Source: Clostridiales bacterium
Lineage (GTDB): Bacteria; Bacillota; Clostridia; Christensenellales; Borkfalkiaceae
DNA length: 55,147 nt
Direction of reading: 5' to 3'
NCBI GenBank assembly: GCA_022508285.1
Contig: JAFLVN010000008.1
Location: 1-55,147 of the forward strand
Each line of letters begins with the position of its first letter. Within the stretch, counting starts at the first letter, position 1. Shown here in pieces: positions 8,767-18,173 of this stretch. The position numbers were made by a program, and so were the translations under genes. Below the pieces are notes generated by a model that was given only the letters and a program-made list of their open reading frames with translations, was not told the origin of the DNA and did not search any database.

Positions 8767-9114
8767 ATGCAAATATATATCTTTATAATATGCCTTTTCT
8801 GCGGGGTTTCAAGCGGGGTCGTATACGATATATTATATATAGCCCGCTGTTCGCTCTGCGGTATAGACAAGTCCGCCTATACGGTTAAAGACAAAATATT
8901 TTTAATAATCTGCGACTTATTATACTCCCTCGTTTTCGCTGCGGGCTTTATTTTTGTGTCCGTTATGTTCGGCTTTGAAAATCTCCGTATGTACATGCTC
9001 ATAGGCTGCATAATAGGCGCAATCATATATTTAAAAAGTTTCCACATAATTGTTGCTTTTTTCGTTCGCAAAGTGTATAATATTATCATAACAAAAAAGG
9101 AGCAAAAAAATTGA
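8767..9114 (+). CDS. yabQ: spore cortex membrane protein YabQ
   Basis: This 115-residue protein has three to four hydrophobic segments (about 1-20, 52-76, 79-105) and a short basic tail, the pattern of YabQ, which in Bacillus sits in the forespore membrane and is needed for cortex formation. Sequence identity is hard to judge in such a hydrophobic protein; its place directly after yabP and before a DivIC-like gene is the strongest evidence. It has no gap to yabP and overlaps the next gene by 4 bases. Confidence 0.75.
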   Translation: MQIYIFIICLFCGVSSGVVYDILYIARCSLCGIDKSAYTVKDKIFLIICDLLYSLVFAAGFIFVSVMFGFENLRMYMLIGCIIGAIIYLKSFHIIVAFFVRKVYNIIITKKEQKN

Positions 9115-9365
9115 CCGAAGAAAAGCGCAACCGCATAATAGGTGCATTCACAGTTACCGTAATTCTTTTAATAGCAATTCTTACGGCAATTTTGATATAT
9201 CAGCTTGTCGTAATTGTTTCGATAAACAAGCAAAAAAAGTATATTGAAGGGGAAATTTACAGATATACGGAACTTACTAAGGAGTCCAAGGATAAGCTCG
9301 AATATTTAGAGTCTGAGGAACACCTGTGGGAAGAACTTATAGCAAACGACTATCATAAAAGATGA
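9111..9365 (+). CDS. divIC: septum protein, DivIC/FtsB type
   Basis: This 84-residue single-pass membrane protein has a short basic cytoplasmic N-terminus (TEEKRNR), a transmembrane helix at about 10-32 and an extracellular coiled coil (NKQKKYIEGEIYRYTELTKESKDKLEYLES). That is the DivIC/FtsB layout of the divisome subcomplex with FtsL and DivIB/FtsQ. The start is TTG inside the yabQ stop (TTGA), supported by AAGGAGC. The yabP-yabQ-divIC order is conserved in endospore formers. It overlaps the next gene by 4 bases. Confidence 0.75.
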   Translation: MTEEKRNRIIGAFTVTVILLIAILTAILIYQLVVIVSINKQKKYIEGEIYRYTELTKESKDKLEYLESEEHLWEELIANDYHKR

Positions 9366-10228
9366 AAATTTCAGCTATCGACGTTGGTTCAAATTCCGTC
9401 CGCCTTGCAACCTTTGCGGACGGAAAAACTTTATATAAGCGGCTTGCAACCACCCGCCTCGGCGAGGGGCTCGTTGCAACGGGTAAAATTACGCCTGCCG
9501 CAATCGAGCGCACTGCTCAAGCCATAGCCGCATTTGTTAATGACGCAAAGGCGGAAAACTCAACACGTATTCACATTTTTGCTACTGCGGCTGTCCGCTC
9601 GGCGGCAAACAGACAGGATTTTTTAAGTCGGGTCAAAGAACTCTGCGGCATAGACGTCGACGTTGTTGGCGGTCAGGAGGAGGCGCACCTCGGAATCCTC
9701 GGTGCGCTCAAAGGCAAAGACGGCGGCATAATAGACGTTGGCGGCGCCAGCACCGAAGTAACCGTGCAAAGGGGCGGACAGGCTCTCTATTCTTACAGTG
9801 CCGATATCGGCACCGTCCGTCTGCACGATATTGCAGGCAGGGATATAAAAAAGCTTCAACAAGCCGCTATGGCGAAGATAGCCGAATACGGCGAGTTTGA
9901 CGCCTCGTCGTTAGATATGTACGCAATAGGCGGCACGGCTACAACGCTCGCATCGGTCAAGCACAAGCTTAAAGTTTACGACCCGAAAATTACAGACGGA
10001 ACAGTTCTTTACGCCGACGAAATATACGATATGTCCCAATATATATTGAAGTTATCCGTGGAAGAGGTGCGCAAAATGTCGGGCATGGAGCCGCTCCGTG
10101 CCGACGTAATAGGCGGCGGCTGTCTTTTAACTTACCTTGTAATGAAGCACTTCAAAGTAGATAAAATCACTGTCTCCGAAAGCGATAATTTAGAGGGCTA
10201 CGTAATGCTCAAAGAGGGTTTAAAGTGA
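9362..10228 (+). CDS. Ppx/GppA family phosphatase
   Basis: This 288-residue protein of the ASKHA superfamily is predicted to be an exopolyphosphatase or a pppGpp phosphohydrolase. The phosphate-binding loops are clear: DVGSNSVRLA at the N-terminus, TAAVRSA, the catalytic-type Glu in GQEEAHLG, DVGGASTE and GGTATTLA. It is the short single-unit form without the HD-like C-terminal domain of E. coli Ppx. Which substrate it prefers cannot be told from sequence. It is coupled on both sides (ATGA with divIC, GTGA with the M50 gene). Confidence 0.88.
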   Translation: MKISAIDVGSNSVRLATFADGKTLYKRLATTRLGEGLVATGKITPAAIERTAQAIAAFVNDAKAENSTRIHIFATAAVRSAANRQDFLSRVKELCGIDVDVVGGQEEAHLGILGALKGKDGGIIDVGGASTEVTVQRGGQALYSYSADIGTVRLHDIAGRDIKKLQQAAMAKIAEYGEFDASSLDMYAIGGTATTLASVKHKLKVYDPKITDGTVLYADEIYDMSQYILKLSVEEVRKMSGMEPLRADVIGGGCLLTYLVMKHFKVDKITVSESDNLEGYVMLKEGLK

Positions 10229-10962
10229 AATTCAGAGTTGCAAATTGGGTGGTACTTATATTGTGCGCAATGCTCGCCGCAGGCATAATGGTGTTGTGTT
10301 GGTTTGAGTACGAAAACGAACTTATGCTGTGGCTTTTAGGCATATCAGCCATTTTAAGCTTGCCCGTTTGCTCACTCTTGCACGAGCTCGGTCATATGCT
10401 CTTCGGAGGCTTTTCCAAAATTCATGCAAAAATTAATTGGTCGTCAATCTTTGTGTTTTTTAAACCGTCAAGCTGCGAAATAATTCCCCGCACCGATAAG
10501 GGTATAAAAAAACGCCTTATCACAACAGCGGCGGGCGGACTTGCCGTAAATTTTATATTTATCATTTTCGGTGCAATCGCTTTAAAAGTCGGCGCAATAC
10601 CTACGTACCTTGCAATTGTTGCGCCCGCCTCGTTTTATCTTTTCGTAATGAACGTTATGCCATATGAAACGGGCAGCGGCAAAACCGACGGGCTTGTTAT
10701 TGCAGATATTTTAAAAGATGACGACAGCGCAAAGGTAATGCTCGCCGTGCTGACTGTACAGGCGCAGGTGCTGGGCGGAAAACCGATAGCAGAGGTAGAC
10801 GAAAAGCTGCTTTTCGACCTGCCGCAAATACAGGAGGACGACCCAGCATTCATTTCGCTCACCGAACTTCGTGCAGAATACTTCGAAGCCAAGGGCGATA
10901 CCGAACAAGCGCAAAAATATCAGTCCCGCTTTGAACAGTTAAAAGAAGATTATTTAAGTTAA
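10225..10962 (+). CDS. M50-type membrane metalloprotease
   Basis: This 245-residue protein looks like a site-2-type intramembrane zinc protease. HELGH (53-57) lies within a hydrophobic segment and the second family motif N143-MP-D155G (NVMPYETGSGKTDG) is present, so zinc ligation by two His and one Asp is intact. There are about four hydrophobic segments (5-25, 33-52, 103-123, 128-146) and a cytoplasmic C-terminal part (190-245) that is charged and helical. The family includes SpoIVFB, but I see no feature that assigns it to that role. GTG start overlaps the previous stop. The substrate is unknown. Confidence 0.78.
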   Translation: MKFRVANWVVLILCAMLAAGIMVLCWFEYENELMLWLLGISAILSLPVCSLLHELGHMLFGGFSKIHAKINWSSIFVFFKPSSCEIIPRTDKGIKKRLITTAAGGLAVNFIFIIFGAIALKVGAIPTYLAIVAPASFYLFVMNVMPYETGSGKTDGLVIADILKDDDSAKVMLAVLTVQAQVLGGKPIAEVDEKLLFDLPQIQEDDPAFISLTELRAEYFEAKGDTEQAQKYQSRFEQLKEDYLS

Positions 10963-10980
10963 TTTCTCGGCTTTTTCCCG

Positions 10981-11136
10981 TCAACTTATTCTGTAAAGCC
11001 TGCCGAAGCAGTGCGGGCAAACCCTGCCCCAGATTTCAGCTTGCGTTTTGCAGACGTGGTTTCCGCACGTTCCGCACTCAAAAAATTTATCGATAAAATC
11101 AAACTCTGCCGCATTTGCGCATTTACTCTTTTCCAT
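10981..11136 (-). CDS. small zinc-ribbon protein, 51 residues
   Basis: A short minus-strand reading frame encodes a 51-residue protein with two CxxC knuckles (C21/C24 and C40/C43, the second as CPHC), the spacing of a rubredoxin-like zinc ribbon. C6 and C29 are extra cysteines. It ends 18 bases from the convergent M50 gene. No Shine-Dalgarno sequence is obvious upstream, which lowers confidence. The CxxC pairs are unlikely by chance in so short a frame. Function unknown. Confidence 0.5.
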   Translation of the reverse strand: MEKSKCANAAEFDFIDKFFECGTCGNHVCKTQAEIWGRVCPHCFGRLYRIS

Positions 11137-11189
11137 AAAAAAAGTATGCTCAAATTGCGGTTTTTTAATGCAATTTTTTGTTCAAATTC

Positions 11190-11218
11190 TTGCGTTATTT
11201 CTAATAATATGGTATAAT
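11190..11218 (+). promoter_or_regulatory. promoter for gyrB-gyrA
   Basis: TTGCGT (11190-11195), a 17-base spacer and a perfect TATAAT (11213-11218) preceded by the extended element TG (11210-11211). The transcript would start about 11225, leaving a 30-base leader with GGGAG before the gyrB ATG. Confidence 0.75.
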
Positions 11219-11256
11219 AAATAAAAGAAAATAATTTAAGTTCGGGAGTGTAAAAA

Positions 11257-13182
11257 ATGCCTGAAAAAGTTCAAACAAATTACGACGCGAATTCCCTCCG
11301 TGCGCTCAAAGGTCTCGAGCCCGTGCGCGAGCATCCGGGAATGTATATCGGTCCCACCGACGAAAAGGGGCTTCACTGCCTTGTGCGCGAAGTCATCGAT
11401 AACTCTATCGATGAAGCCCTTGCGGGATACTGCGACAGAATAGACGTTACAATAACGGCGGACGGTGCCTGCTCGGTCAAGGACAACGGCAGAGGAATCC
11501 CCACCGGCATAAACAAGGAGGAGGGCATAAGCGGCGTGGAGCTGGCTTTGACCAACCTTAACGCCGGCGGAAAGTTCGGCGGCGGCAACAAGGCGGGCGG
11601 CTACAAAATTTCCTCGGGTCTGCACGGCGTAGGCGTTTCTTGCGTTAATGCACTTTCAGACTATCTGATTGCAGAGGTCAGCCAAAACGGACATGTTCAC
11701 CGCCAGAGCTATAAGTGCGGCATACCCGACGCTCCACTTGCAATAGTCGGCGACACGGACGAAACGGGCACGACGATAACTTTCCACCCCGATGCAACAA
11801 TACTCGAAGCCACGGAGTTCAACTACGACACTTTAAAAACTCTGCTCAGAGAGCTATCGTATCTCAACAAGGGTTTAACGCTCACTTTAACCGACTTGCG
11901 TAACGATAAGGAGCGGCACGACAGCTTCTGCTACGAGGGCGGCGTCGTGCACTTTATCGAGGACTTGAACAAGGGCAAGCAGGTGCTGTTTGAAAAGCCT
12001 GTGTACTTCGAGGAGTCCGAGGGCGACGACAAATTTTTGGAAGTTGCCATACAGTACAACGACAGCTACGTCGAGCAGATTTTCCCCTTCTCTAATAACA
12101 TCCGTCAGCCGGACGGCGGCACACACCTCGACGGCTTCAAGGCGGCTTTAACAAAGGTTATAAACGACTGCGGACACCGCTTAAATATTTTAAAGGACAG
12201 CGAAAAGCTCTCGGGCGAGGACGTGCGTGAGGGAATAACGGCGGTGGTCTCCGTAAAGATTGCCGACGCACAGTATGAAAGCCAGACCAAGGCAAAGCTC
12301 TGCTCGACCTACGTAAGGGGCTTCGTTCAAAAGGCTGTAACCGAAAAGTTCGGAACATACCTTGAAGAGCATCCCTCCGAAACGAGAGAGCTTATAATGC
12401 GCTGTATAACGGCGCAGAGAGCGAGGGAGGCAGCCCGCCTCGCACGTGAGGAAACGCATAGAAAGGGCGTTTTAGAGAGCACCAAACTCCCCGGCAAACT
12501 TGCCGACTGTTCGGACAAGCGCCCCGAGCTCTGCGAAATCTATATCGTCGAAGGCGACTCTGCGGGCGGCACTGCAAAGCAGGGCAGGGATAGGCGCTTC
12601 CAGGCAATTCTGCCCCTTAGAGGCAAAATTTTAAACGTCGAAAAGGTCCGCATAAACCGTGTACTCGAAAACGAGGAAATCAAAGCCATGATAACGGCTT
12701 TCGGATGCGGCATACAGGAAAATTTCGACGAAAGCAAGCTCCGCTACGACAGAATAATTATAATGACCGATGCCGACGTAGACGGCTCGCATATCCGTAT
12801 ACTGCTTTTAACTTTCTTCTTCCGCTATATGCGTCCGCTCGTTGAAAACGGTCACGTATACGCCGCTCAGCCGCCACTCTATAAGGTTTCGGCAAAGGGC
12901 ATACCCGATACCTATCTCTACGACGACAAGGCGCTTGAAGAGTTCAGAGCGAGCTACGACGGCAAGTTCGAGCTTCAACGCTACAAGGGTTTAGGCGAAA
13001 TGAACAAAGAGCAGCTTTGGGAGACGACAATGGACCCCGCAAAGCGCACGCTCGTAAGAATAAACGTAGAGGACGCAGTGGAAGCGGACAAGACCTTCGC
13101 CCTTTTAATGGGCGAGCAGCCCGAACTTCGTAGACAGTTTATAGAAGAAAACGCAAAGCTCGTTGAAGAGCTGGATATTTAA
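11257..13182 (+). CDS. gyrB: DNA gyrase subunit B
   Basis: This 641-residue subunit powers negative supercoiling with ATP. The GHKL ATPase domain is marked by EVIDNSIDEAL and DNGRGIP; transducer residues follow. The Toprim domain has EGDSAGG and the metal-binding DADVDGSHI. The C-terminus (RYKGLGEMNKEQLWETTMDP and a final VEELDI) is of GyrB rather than ParE type. Length is that of the short Gram-positive form. It is followed 10 bases later by gyrA, so the two subunits are made together. Confidence 0.95.
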   Translation: MPEKVQTNYDANSLRALKGLEPVREHPGMYIGPTDEKGLHCLVREVIDNSIDEALAGYCDRIDVTITADGACSVKDNGRGIPTGINKEEGISGVELALTNLNAGGKFGGGNKAGGYKISSGLHGVGVSCVNALSDYLIAEVSQNGHVHRQSYKCGIPDAPLAIVGDTDETGTTITFHPDATILEATEFNYDTLKTLLRELSYLNKGLTLTLTDLRNDKERHDSFCYEGGVVHFIEDLNKGKQVLFEKPVYFEESEGDDKFLEVAIQYNDSYVEQIFPFSNNIRQPDGGTHLDGFKAALTKVINDCGHRLNILKDSEKLSGEDVREGITAVVSVKIADAQYESQTKAKLCSTYVRGFVQKAVTEKFGTYLEEHPSETRELIMRCITAQRAREAARLAREETHRKGVLESTKLPGKLADCSDKRPELCEIYIVEGDSAGGTAKQGRDRRFQAILPLRGKILNVEKVRINRVLENEEIKAMITAFGCGIQENFDESKLRYDRIIIMTDADVDGSHIRILLLTFFFRYMRPLVENGHVYAAQPPLYKVSAKGIPDTYLYDDKALEEFRASYDGKFELQRYKGLGEMNKEQLWETTMDPAKRTLVRINVEDAVEADKTFALLMGEQPELRRQFIEENAKLVEELDI

Positions 13183-13191
13183 GGAGCTGAT

Positions 13192-15741
13192 ATGGCAAAG
13201 AAAGAGACAAGCCCCGAGCTTACCGAAGAATTCAGAAAAACTCTGCAAATGACCAAACTTTTGGACGTAGAGGTGGACGAGGAACTTAAAAAATCCTTCA
13301 TCGCCTACGCCATGGCGGTCAACGTTTCCCGTGCCATACCCGACGTAAGGGACGGTTTGAAGCCCGTTCACAGACGTATCTTATACTCGATGCACGAGCT
13401 TGGCTTATATTCCGATAAAGCCTTCCGTAAGTGTGCACGTATCGTCGGTGATTGCTTAGGTAAATATCACCCCCACGGCGACAGCTCGGTCTACGACGCA
13501 CTCGTAAGACTTGCGCAGGACTTCTCCATAAATAACCCCCTTGTTGAAGGTCACGGAAACTTCGGCTCGGTTGACGGAGACCCTCCCGCCGCAATGAGAT
13601 ATACCGAGGCAAGACTATCAAAGATTGCCGCCGAAATGTTGCGTGATTTGGATAAGGAGACGGTAGATTTCTACCCCACGTTCGACGACACTGGTATGCA
13701 ACCCTCCGTTCTGCCTTCACGCTTCCCCAACATGCTTGTAAACGGTTCAGACGGTATCGCCGTGGGCATGGCAACTAACATTCCGCCCCACAACCTCGGC
13801 GAAGTAATAGACGGCGTAATAGCGCTTATCGATAACCCCGAAATAGATATCGACGAATTGATGCAGTATATCCCCGCCCCCGACTTCCCCACGGGCGCAC
13901 TCATACTCGGCAGAAGCGGTATAAAAAAGGCATACCGCACGGGCCGAGGCAATATAGTTATCCGCTCCCGCTGCGAGGTTGAGGAATATCAGAGCGGCAA
14001 CCAAACGAGAACCCGCATAATTGTCACAGAAATCCCCTATCAGGTCAACAAGGCAAAGCTCATAGAGAATATAGCCGACCTCGTCAAAAACAAGCGCATA
14101 GAGGGCATTTCCGATATACGTGAGGAATCGGATAGAGACGGTATGCGCATTGTAATAGAGGTTAAAAAGGATGCCAATCCGCAGGTCGTTTTAAATACAC
14201 TGTACAAGCACACCAATCTGCAAGTTTCCGACGGCATAATTATGCTTGCTCTCGTTGACGGCACACCCAAAATTTTAAATCTCAAAGAGTGCCTGCATTA
14301 CTATTTAGAGCATCAGAAAGAGATTATCGTCCGCCGCACGAAGTTCGAGCTTCAGAAAACGGAGGAGCGTGCCCACATATTAAGAGGTCTTGTCATAGCT
14401 CAGGCAAGCATAGAAGAGGTTGTCGAAGTCTGCCGTAACGCAATCGATAAAAGCGACTGTGTGCAAAAGCTCACTGCAAACTTTGCACTCGACGAAAGAC
14501 AGGCAACCGCAGTTGCAGAGCTCCGTCTGTACCGCATATCTCACCTCGAAGTTGATAAAATTACCGACGAGCTCAACACTCTCGAAGCACAGATTGTTGA
14601 CTATAAGGACATTCTCGCTCACGAGGAGCGTGTGCTCGAAATAATAAAGAACGACCTACTTGAAATTAAGCGCAAGTATCCCACCGAGAGAAAAACGGAA
14701 ATTTCTATGGATTTTACAGGCGATATCGAGGACGCCGACTTAATCCCCGTAGAGCAGGTTGTAATCTCAATGACCCACACGGGCTACGTAAAGAGATTGC
14801 CCGTCGCCGAATACCGTGCGCAACACCGAGGCGGCATGGGCATCACCGCTCACCGTCCCAAGGAAGAGGACTTTGTCGAAAGGATGTTCGTCTGCTCCTC
14901 GCACGACGACCTGCTTCTGTTCTCGTCTTTCGGCAAGGTTTACCGCATAAAAGCGTTTGAAATTCCCGAGGCGGCTCGCACAGCCAGAGGCAGAGCGGTT
15001 GTAAACCTCGTACAGATTAGTCAAGACGAAAAAATAACGACTATTATCCCTGTAAACGCAGCCGAAGGCTATATAGCCTTTGCAACGGCGGGCGGACTTA
15101 TTAAAAAGACCAAGCTCGAAGAATTTGAAAGAATAAACAGAAACGGCAAAATCGCAATCCACTTAAACGAAGGCGACAGCCTTATTTCCGTACAGTTCAC
15201 AACCGGCTCCGACGAGCTCATGATAGCTTCCCGCTCGGGCAAGTGCATACGCTTCTCCGAAGAGAACGTGCGCTCCATGGGCAGAGATACTGCGGGTGTT
15301 CGGGCAATGAAGCTTGACGGCGACGACAGGCTCGTTGATATGCTCGTAGTTGACGAAAAGAAGAGCTTATTGACCGTAACCTCGCACGGCTACGGCAAGA
15401 GAAGCTCGCTCGAGGACTACAGAGTACAGGGCAGAGCAGGCAAGGGCATAAAGGCGGGCGTATTCACCGAAGCCACCGGCTATCTTGTAAACTTGAAGCA
15501 AGTTTCCGAGGACGACGATATAATGGTTATATCCGACGGCGGCACGATAATAAGAATGCACGCCGACGCAATCTCCAAAATCGGCAGAGCCACCAGAGGC
15601 GTGCGCTTAATGAGATTAAAGGACGGCATAGTGGCAACAGTTGCCGTAACCGAAAGGGACGACGAAGCTGAGACGGCAGCACCCGAAGAAACCGCCGCAG
15701 ACCTTTCCCCCGAAGAAGTAACGGAAACAACTGAAGAATAA
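13192..15741 (+). CDS. gyrA: DNA gyrase subunit A
   Basis: This 849-residue breakage-rejoining subunit has catalytic Tyr137 in RYTEARLS. In the quinolone-resistance region ([13 protein letters not shown]) the positions equal to E. coli Ser83 and Asp87 are Ser98 and Asp102, the sensitive type. The C-terminal beta-pinwheel starts near 510. Its GyrA box at 544-550 reads QHRGGMG instead of the usual Q(R/K)RGG(R/K)G, so one or two basic positions are lost. Residues 815-849 form an acidic Glu/Thr/Ala-rich tail. Strong AGGAG precedes the ATG. Confidence 0.94.
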   Translation: MAKKETSPELTEEFRKTLQMTKLLDVEVDEELKKSFIAYAMAVNVSRAIPDVRDGLKPVHRRILYSMHELGLYSDKAFRKCARIVGDCLGKYHPHGDSSVYDALVRLAQDFSINNPLVEGHGNFGSVDGDPPAAMRYTEARLSKIAAEMLRDLDKETVDFYPTFDDTGMQPSVLPSRFPNMLVNGSDGIAVGMATNIPPHNLGEVIDGVIALIDNPEIDIDELMQYIPAPDFPTGALILGRSGIKKAYRTGRGNIVIRSRCEVEEYQSGNQTRTRIIVTEIPYQVNKAKLIENIADLVKNKRIEGISDIREESDRDGMRIVIEVKKDANPQVVLNTLYKHTNLQVSDGIIMLALVDGTPKILNLKECLHYYLEHQKEIIVRRTKFELQKTEERAHILRGLVIAQASIEEVVEVCRNAIDKSDCVQKLTANFALDERQATAVAELRLYRISHLEVDKITDELNTLEAQIVDYKDILAHEERVLEIIKNDLLEIKRKYPTERKTEISMDFTGDIEDADLIPVEQVVISMTHTGYVKRLPVAEYRAQHRGGMGITAHRPKEEDFVERMFVCSSHDDLLLFSSFGKVYRIKAFEIPEAARTARGRAVVNLVQISQDEKITTIIPVNAAEGYIAFATAGGLIKKTKLEEFERINRNGKIAIHLNEGDSLISVQFTTGSDELMIASRSGKCIRFSEENVRSMGRDTAGVRAMKLDGDDRLVDMLVVDEKKSLLTVTSHGYGKRSSLEDYRVQGRAGKGIKAGVFTEATGYLVNLKQVSEDDDIMVISDGGTIIRMHADAISKIGRATRGVRLMRLKDGIVATVAVTERDDEAETAAPEETAADLSPEEVTETTEE

Positions 15742-15754
15742 AGATAAATTAAAA

Positions 15755-15788
15755 TTACCGCCCGCAGGCGTTTGCCTGCGGGCGGTAA
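15755..15788. terminator. 15-bp hairpin after gyrA
   Basis: A perfect 15-bp stem (15755-15769 with 15774-15788, loop gttt) follows the gyrA stop by 13 bases. There is no T-run on the plus side (ataagat follows), so it may stabilise the gyrA 3' end or terminate only with help. The right arm contains part of the next gene's promoter. Confidence 0.65.
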
Positions 15789-15800
15789 ATAAGATATAAT
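15772..15800 (+). promoter_or_regulatory. promoter for the exonuclease gene, inside the hairpin
   Basis: TTGCCT (15772-15777), 17 bases, TATAAT (15795-15800). The -35 box lies in the loop and right arm of the gyrA hairpin. The ATG at 15810 is 9 bases after the -10 box, so the transcript would have almost no leader. Confidence 0.6.
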
Positions 15801-15809
15801 AAATACGAA

Positions 15810-16763
15810 ATGAAATTAGTATTTTTCGATATTGAGTGCGCCGGCGTGCATAAAACTTACGCAAAAATCTGCGTGTTCGGGTACGTCGTGTGCGACGAAA
15901 AATTCAATATACTCGAAAAAGAGGATATCCTTATAAACCCCAAGGGCAGGTTCGAGCTTACGGACAGAAAGGGGGAAAAGGGTTTAGTACTTCCGTATAG
16001 CTATGAGGACTTCAAAAGACAGCCGCCTTTTCCGCAGGTCTACAAACGCATAAAGGCGCTTTTGGAGGATAAGGATAGCTACATATTGGGTCACGCAGTT
16101 TTAAACGACGTAAAGTACTTAAATCTTGAAACACGCCGTTTCAGGCTGCCGTCTTTCAACTTCTCGTTTTCAGACAGTCAACTGTTATTCATGACTCATA
16201 TCGACGACTTTTCCCGTCAGTTCGGCTTGGAGCACATCGCAAATACCCTTGGCGTGGAGTTTACTCCGCACAGAGCCGTAGACGACGCCTACGCCACTAT
16301 GAAGATAATAGAGGCTATGTGCGCCGCACGTAATTGCACCTTCCCCGAGCTGATTGCAAAACTCAACGTCGCCCCCGGGAAAATAGTTAATTATCAGATT
16401 TCACGCCCCCAGTCCAAGGGCTTTAAACGCTTCAATGCACAGAAAAAAGCGGCAAAGGTAGAGCGTTCACAAAAGCGCATAAAGTTTTTCAATAATCTTT
16501 CCAAAAAGCGGGTAAACAGGTCAGGCGGCGTATTAAAAGGTAAAACAATAACCTTTTCACGAGCTATTGAGGACGATATAGAGATTTCAATACCCCTTGT
16601 CGATAAAATCTATGCGGCGGGCGGGAGGTACTCGCAAAAGTTAGATTCATGCACGCTGTACGTTTCTGCCGAGGACGACACCACCACACGCACACAGGCT
16701 GCGGCGGGCAGAGCATTGCCACACATGACGGTGGATGAACTTTTGGAGCTTATAAATGCTTGA
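15810..16763 (+). CDS. DnaQ-like 3'-5' exonuclease with BRCT domain
   Basis: This 317-residue protein joins two domains. Residues 1-175 are a DEDDh exonuclease: Asp7 and Glu9 in FFDIECAG, then HAVLNDVKYL for motif II and PHRAVDDAYAT for motif III with its His and Asp. Residues 180-235 are a basic linker (many Lys/Arg). Residues 240-317 look like a BRCT domain (GGVLKGKTITFSRAIEDD, then IYAAGGRYSQKLDSCTLYVS and the final MTVDELLELI). Similar exonuclease-BRCT proteins are known in Firmicutes and are thought to act in DNA repair. It overlaps the next gene by 8 bases. No Shine-Dalgarno sequence is visible. Confidence 0.82.
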   Translation: MKLVFFDIECAGVHKTYAKICVFGYVVCDEKFNILEKEDILINPKGRFELTDRKGEKGLVLPYSYEDFKRQPPFPQVYKRIKALLEDKDSYILGHAVLNDVKYLNLETRRFRLPSFNFSFSDSQLLFMTHIDDFSRQFGLEHIANTLGVEFTPHRAVDDAYATMKIIEAMCAARNCTFPELIAKLNVAPGKIVNYQISRPQSKGFKRFNAQKKAAKVERSQKRIKFFNNLSKKRVNRSGGVLKGKTITFSRAIEDDIEISIPLVDKIYAAGGRYSQKLDSCTLYVSAEDDTTTRTQAAAGRALPHMTVDELLELINA

Positions 16764-18066
16764 ACTCCCCATTGAATTTTTGGAGAGAATGAGGGCACAG
16801 CTCGGCGACTCTTTTCCCGCTTTTTTGCAGAGTTATGAGAGAGAGTCGCACAAGGCAATTCGTGTAAATACCTTAAAAATCTCCGTGGAAAATTTTATAA
16901 AAATTTCGCCGTTTGCGCTTTCACCTGTACCTTGGGAGCCGAGCGGATTTTTTGTTAACGGCGAAGGCTTGGGAAAAACGGTATTGCATGCCGCAGGCGC
17001 ATACTACGTTCAGGAGCCTTCGGCAATGTCGGCAGTGCCAGAGCTTGAAGTAGAGCCGGGCGAGCGTGTGCTCGATTTATGCTCCGCACCGGGCGGCAAG
17101 GGCACGCAGATAGCGCAGTATATGAAGGGTAAGGGCGTGCTTGTGTTAAACGAGCCGGTATACGCCCGCCGCGATATTCTCGCTCAGAACGTGGAGCGGC
17201 TCGGCATAAAAAACGCAACTATAACGTGTGCCGATCCCGATTTCCTCGCAACTATATTTGAAAATTATTTCGACAAAATTTTGGTAGATGCGCCGTGCTC
17301 GGGCGAGGGTATGTTCAAAAAAGAGCCCAACGCAATACCCGAATGGTCGCCGCAAAACGTAAAAATGTGCGCCGAAAGGCAGTCAAAAATACTTAAAGCC
17401 GCCGACAAAATGCTGTGTGGCGGCGGCAGACTTGTTTACTCAACTTGTACTTTCTCAACCGAAGAGGACGAAGGGCAGATTGAAAACTTTTTAAAATCGC
17501 ACACTAACTACAAACTCATAAAAATGAAAAAACTTCTGCCGCACGAAATACAAGGCGAAGGTCACTTTGTTGCCGTCCTCGAAAAATGCGACGGTAAACG
17601 TGCGGAAGATTTCCCCCTTTTAAATTCTTCAATTCCAAAAAAATCCGACATCCGAGCATATAGGGGGTGGGAGAGCGCAACTTTAAATTTACGCTTTGAT
17701 AATCTTATTTTGGACGGCGATATGCTTATGTGTTTTGCGGACGGTGCGCAAAATTTCACCGCAAAACTTACGCAAAGCGAAAAGTGGCGCTTCCGACATT
17801 CAATCTTTTTAGGCAAGCCCGATACAAAGCGCTTTACCCCGTTTATCCCGAGCCACGCCCTTGCAACAAGGCTGACCCCCGATACGGCGCAGTTTATTGA
17901 GGTAGACGAGCCAACCGCAATAAAATATCTGCGAGGTCTTACATTCGATTGCCCGCAAAATTACAAAGGCTGGTACATTGTAACGTATAAAAATCTTTCA
18001 CTTGGCTGGTGCAAAGCGGTTAACGGCACGGCAAAAAACCATCTTCCCAAAGGCTTGAGAATTTAA
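16756..18066 (+). CDS. rRNA m5C methyltransferase, NOL1/NOP2/Sun (RsmF-like)
   Basis: This 436-residue protein is predicted to make 5-methylcytosine in rRNA using S-adenosylmethionine. The SAM loop is DLCSAPGGKG (107-116); the two functional cysteines of the family are Cys181 in DAPCSGEGMF and Cys231 in YSTCTF. Residues 1-90 are the usual N-terminal RNA-recognition part (AIRVNTLK). Residues 285-436 resemble the C-terminal RsmF/PUA-like extension (KGWYIVTYKNLSLGWCK). Which cytosine it modifies is not evident; RsmF of E. coli acts on 16S C1407. Confidence 0.88.
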   Translation: MLELPIEFLERMRAQLGDSFPAFLQSYERESHKAIRVNTLKISVENFIKISPFALSPVPWEPSGFFVNGEGLGKTVLHAAGAYYVQEPSAMSAVPELEVEPGERVLDLCSAPGGKGTQIAQYMKGKGVLVLNEPVYARRDILAQNVERLGIKNATITCADPDFLATIFENYFDKILVDAPCSGEGMFKKEPNAIPEWSPQNVKMCAERQSKILKAADKMLCGGGRLVYSTCTFSTEEDEGQIENFLKSHTNYKLIKMKKLLPHEIQGEGHFVAVLEKCDGKRAEDFPLLNSSIPKKSDIRAYRGWESATLNLRFDNLILDGDMLMCFADGAQNFTAKLTQSEKWRFRHSIFLGKPDTKRFTPFIPSHALATRLTPDTAQFIEVDEPTAIKYLRGLTFDCPQNYKGWYIVTYKNLSLGWCKAVNGTAKNHLPKGLRI

Positions 18067-18127
18067 GCGGTGTGTTGCCGCACCCAAGTATTTTGTTAAT
18101 AAGCTATTGATATATAACAAATAAATA

Positions 18128-18160
18128 ATCCCGCTTCGAAAGAAGCGGGATTTTTAATTT
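18128..18160. terminator. bidirectional terminator
   Basis: A 10-bp GC-rich stem (18128-18137 with 18142-18151, loop gaaa) is followed on the plus side by tttttaatttt and on the minus side by an AT-rich stretch. It stands between two convergent genes. Confidence 0.88.
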
Positions 18161-18173
18161 TGTTTAAGAACTT

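Noticed and set aside
11011-11217. Plus-strand 68-codon frame before gyrB
   Set aside because: It runs into the gyrB promoter, has no ribosome site and is opposite the zinc-ribbon frame.
11257-15741. Topoisomerase IV (ParE/ParC) instead of gyrase
   Set aside because: The GyrB C-terminus (final LDI, TTMDP) and a GyrA box, though changed, favour gyrase.
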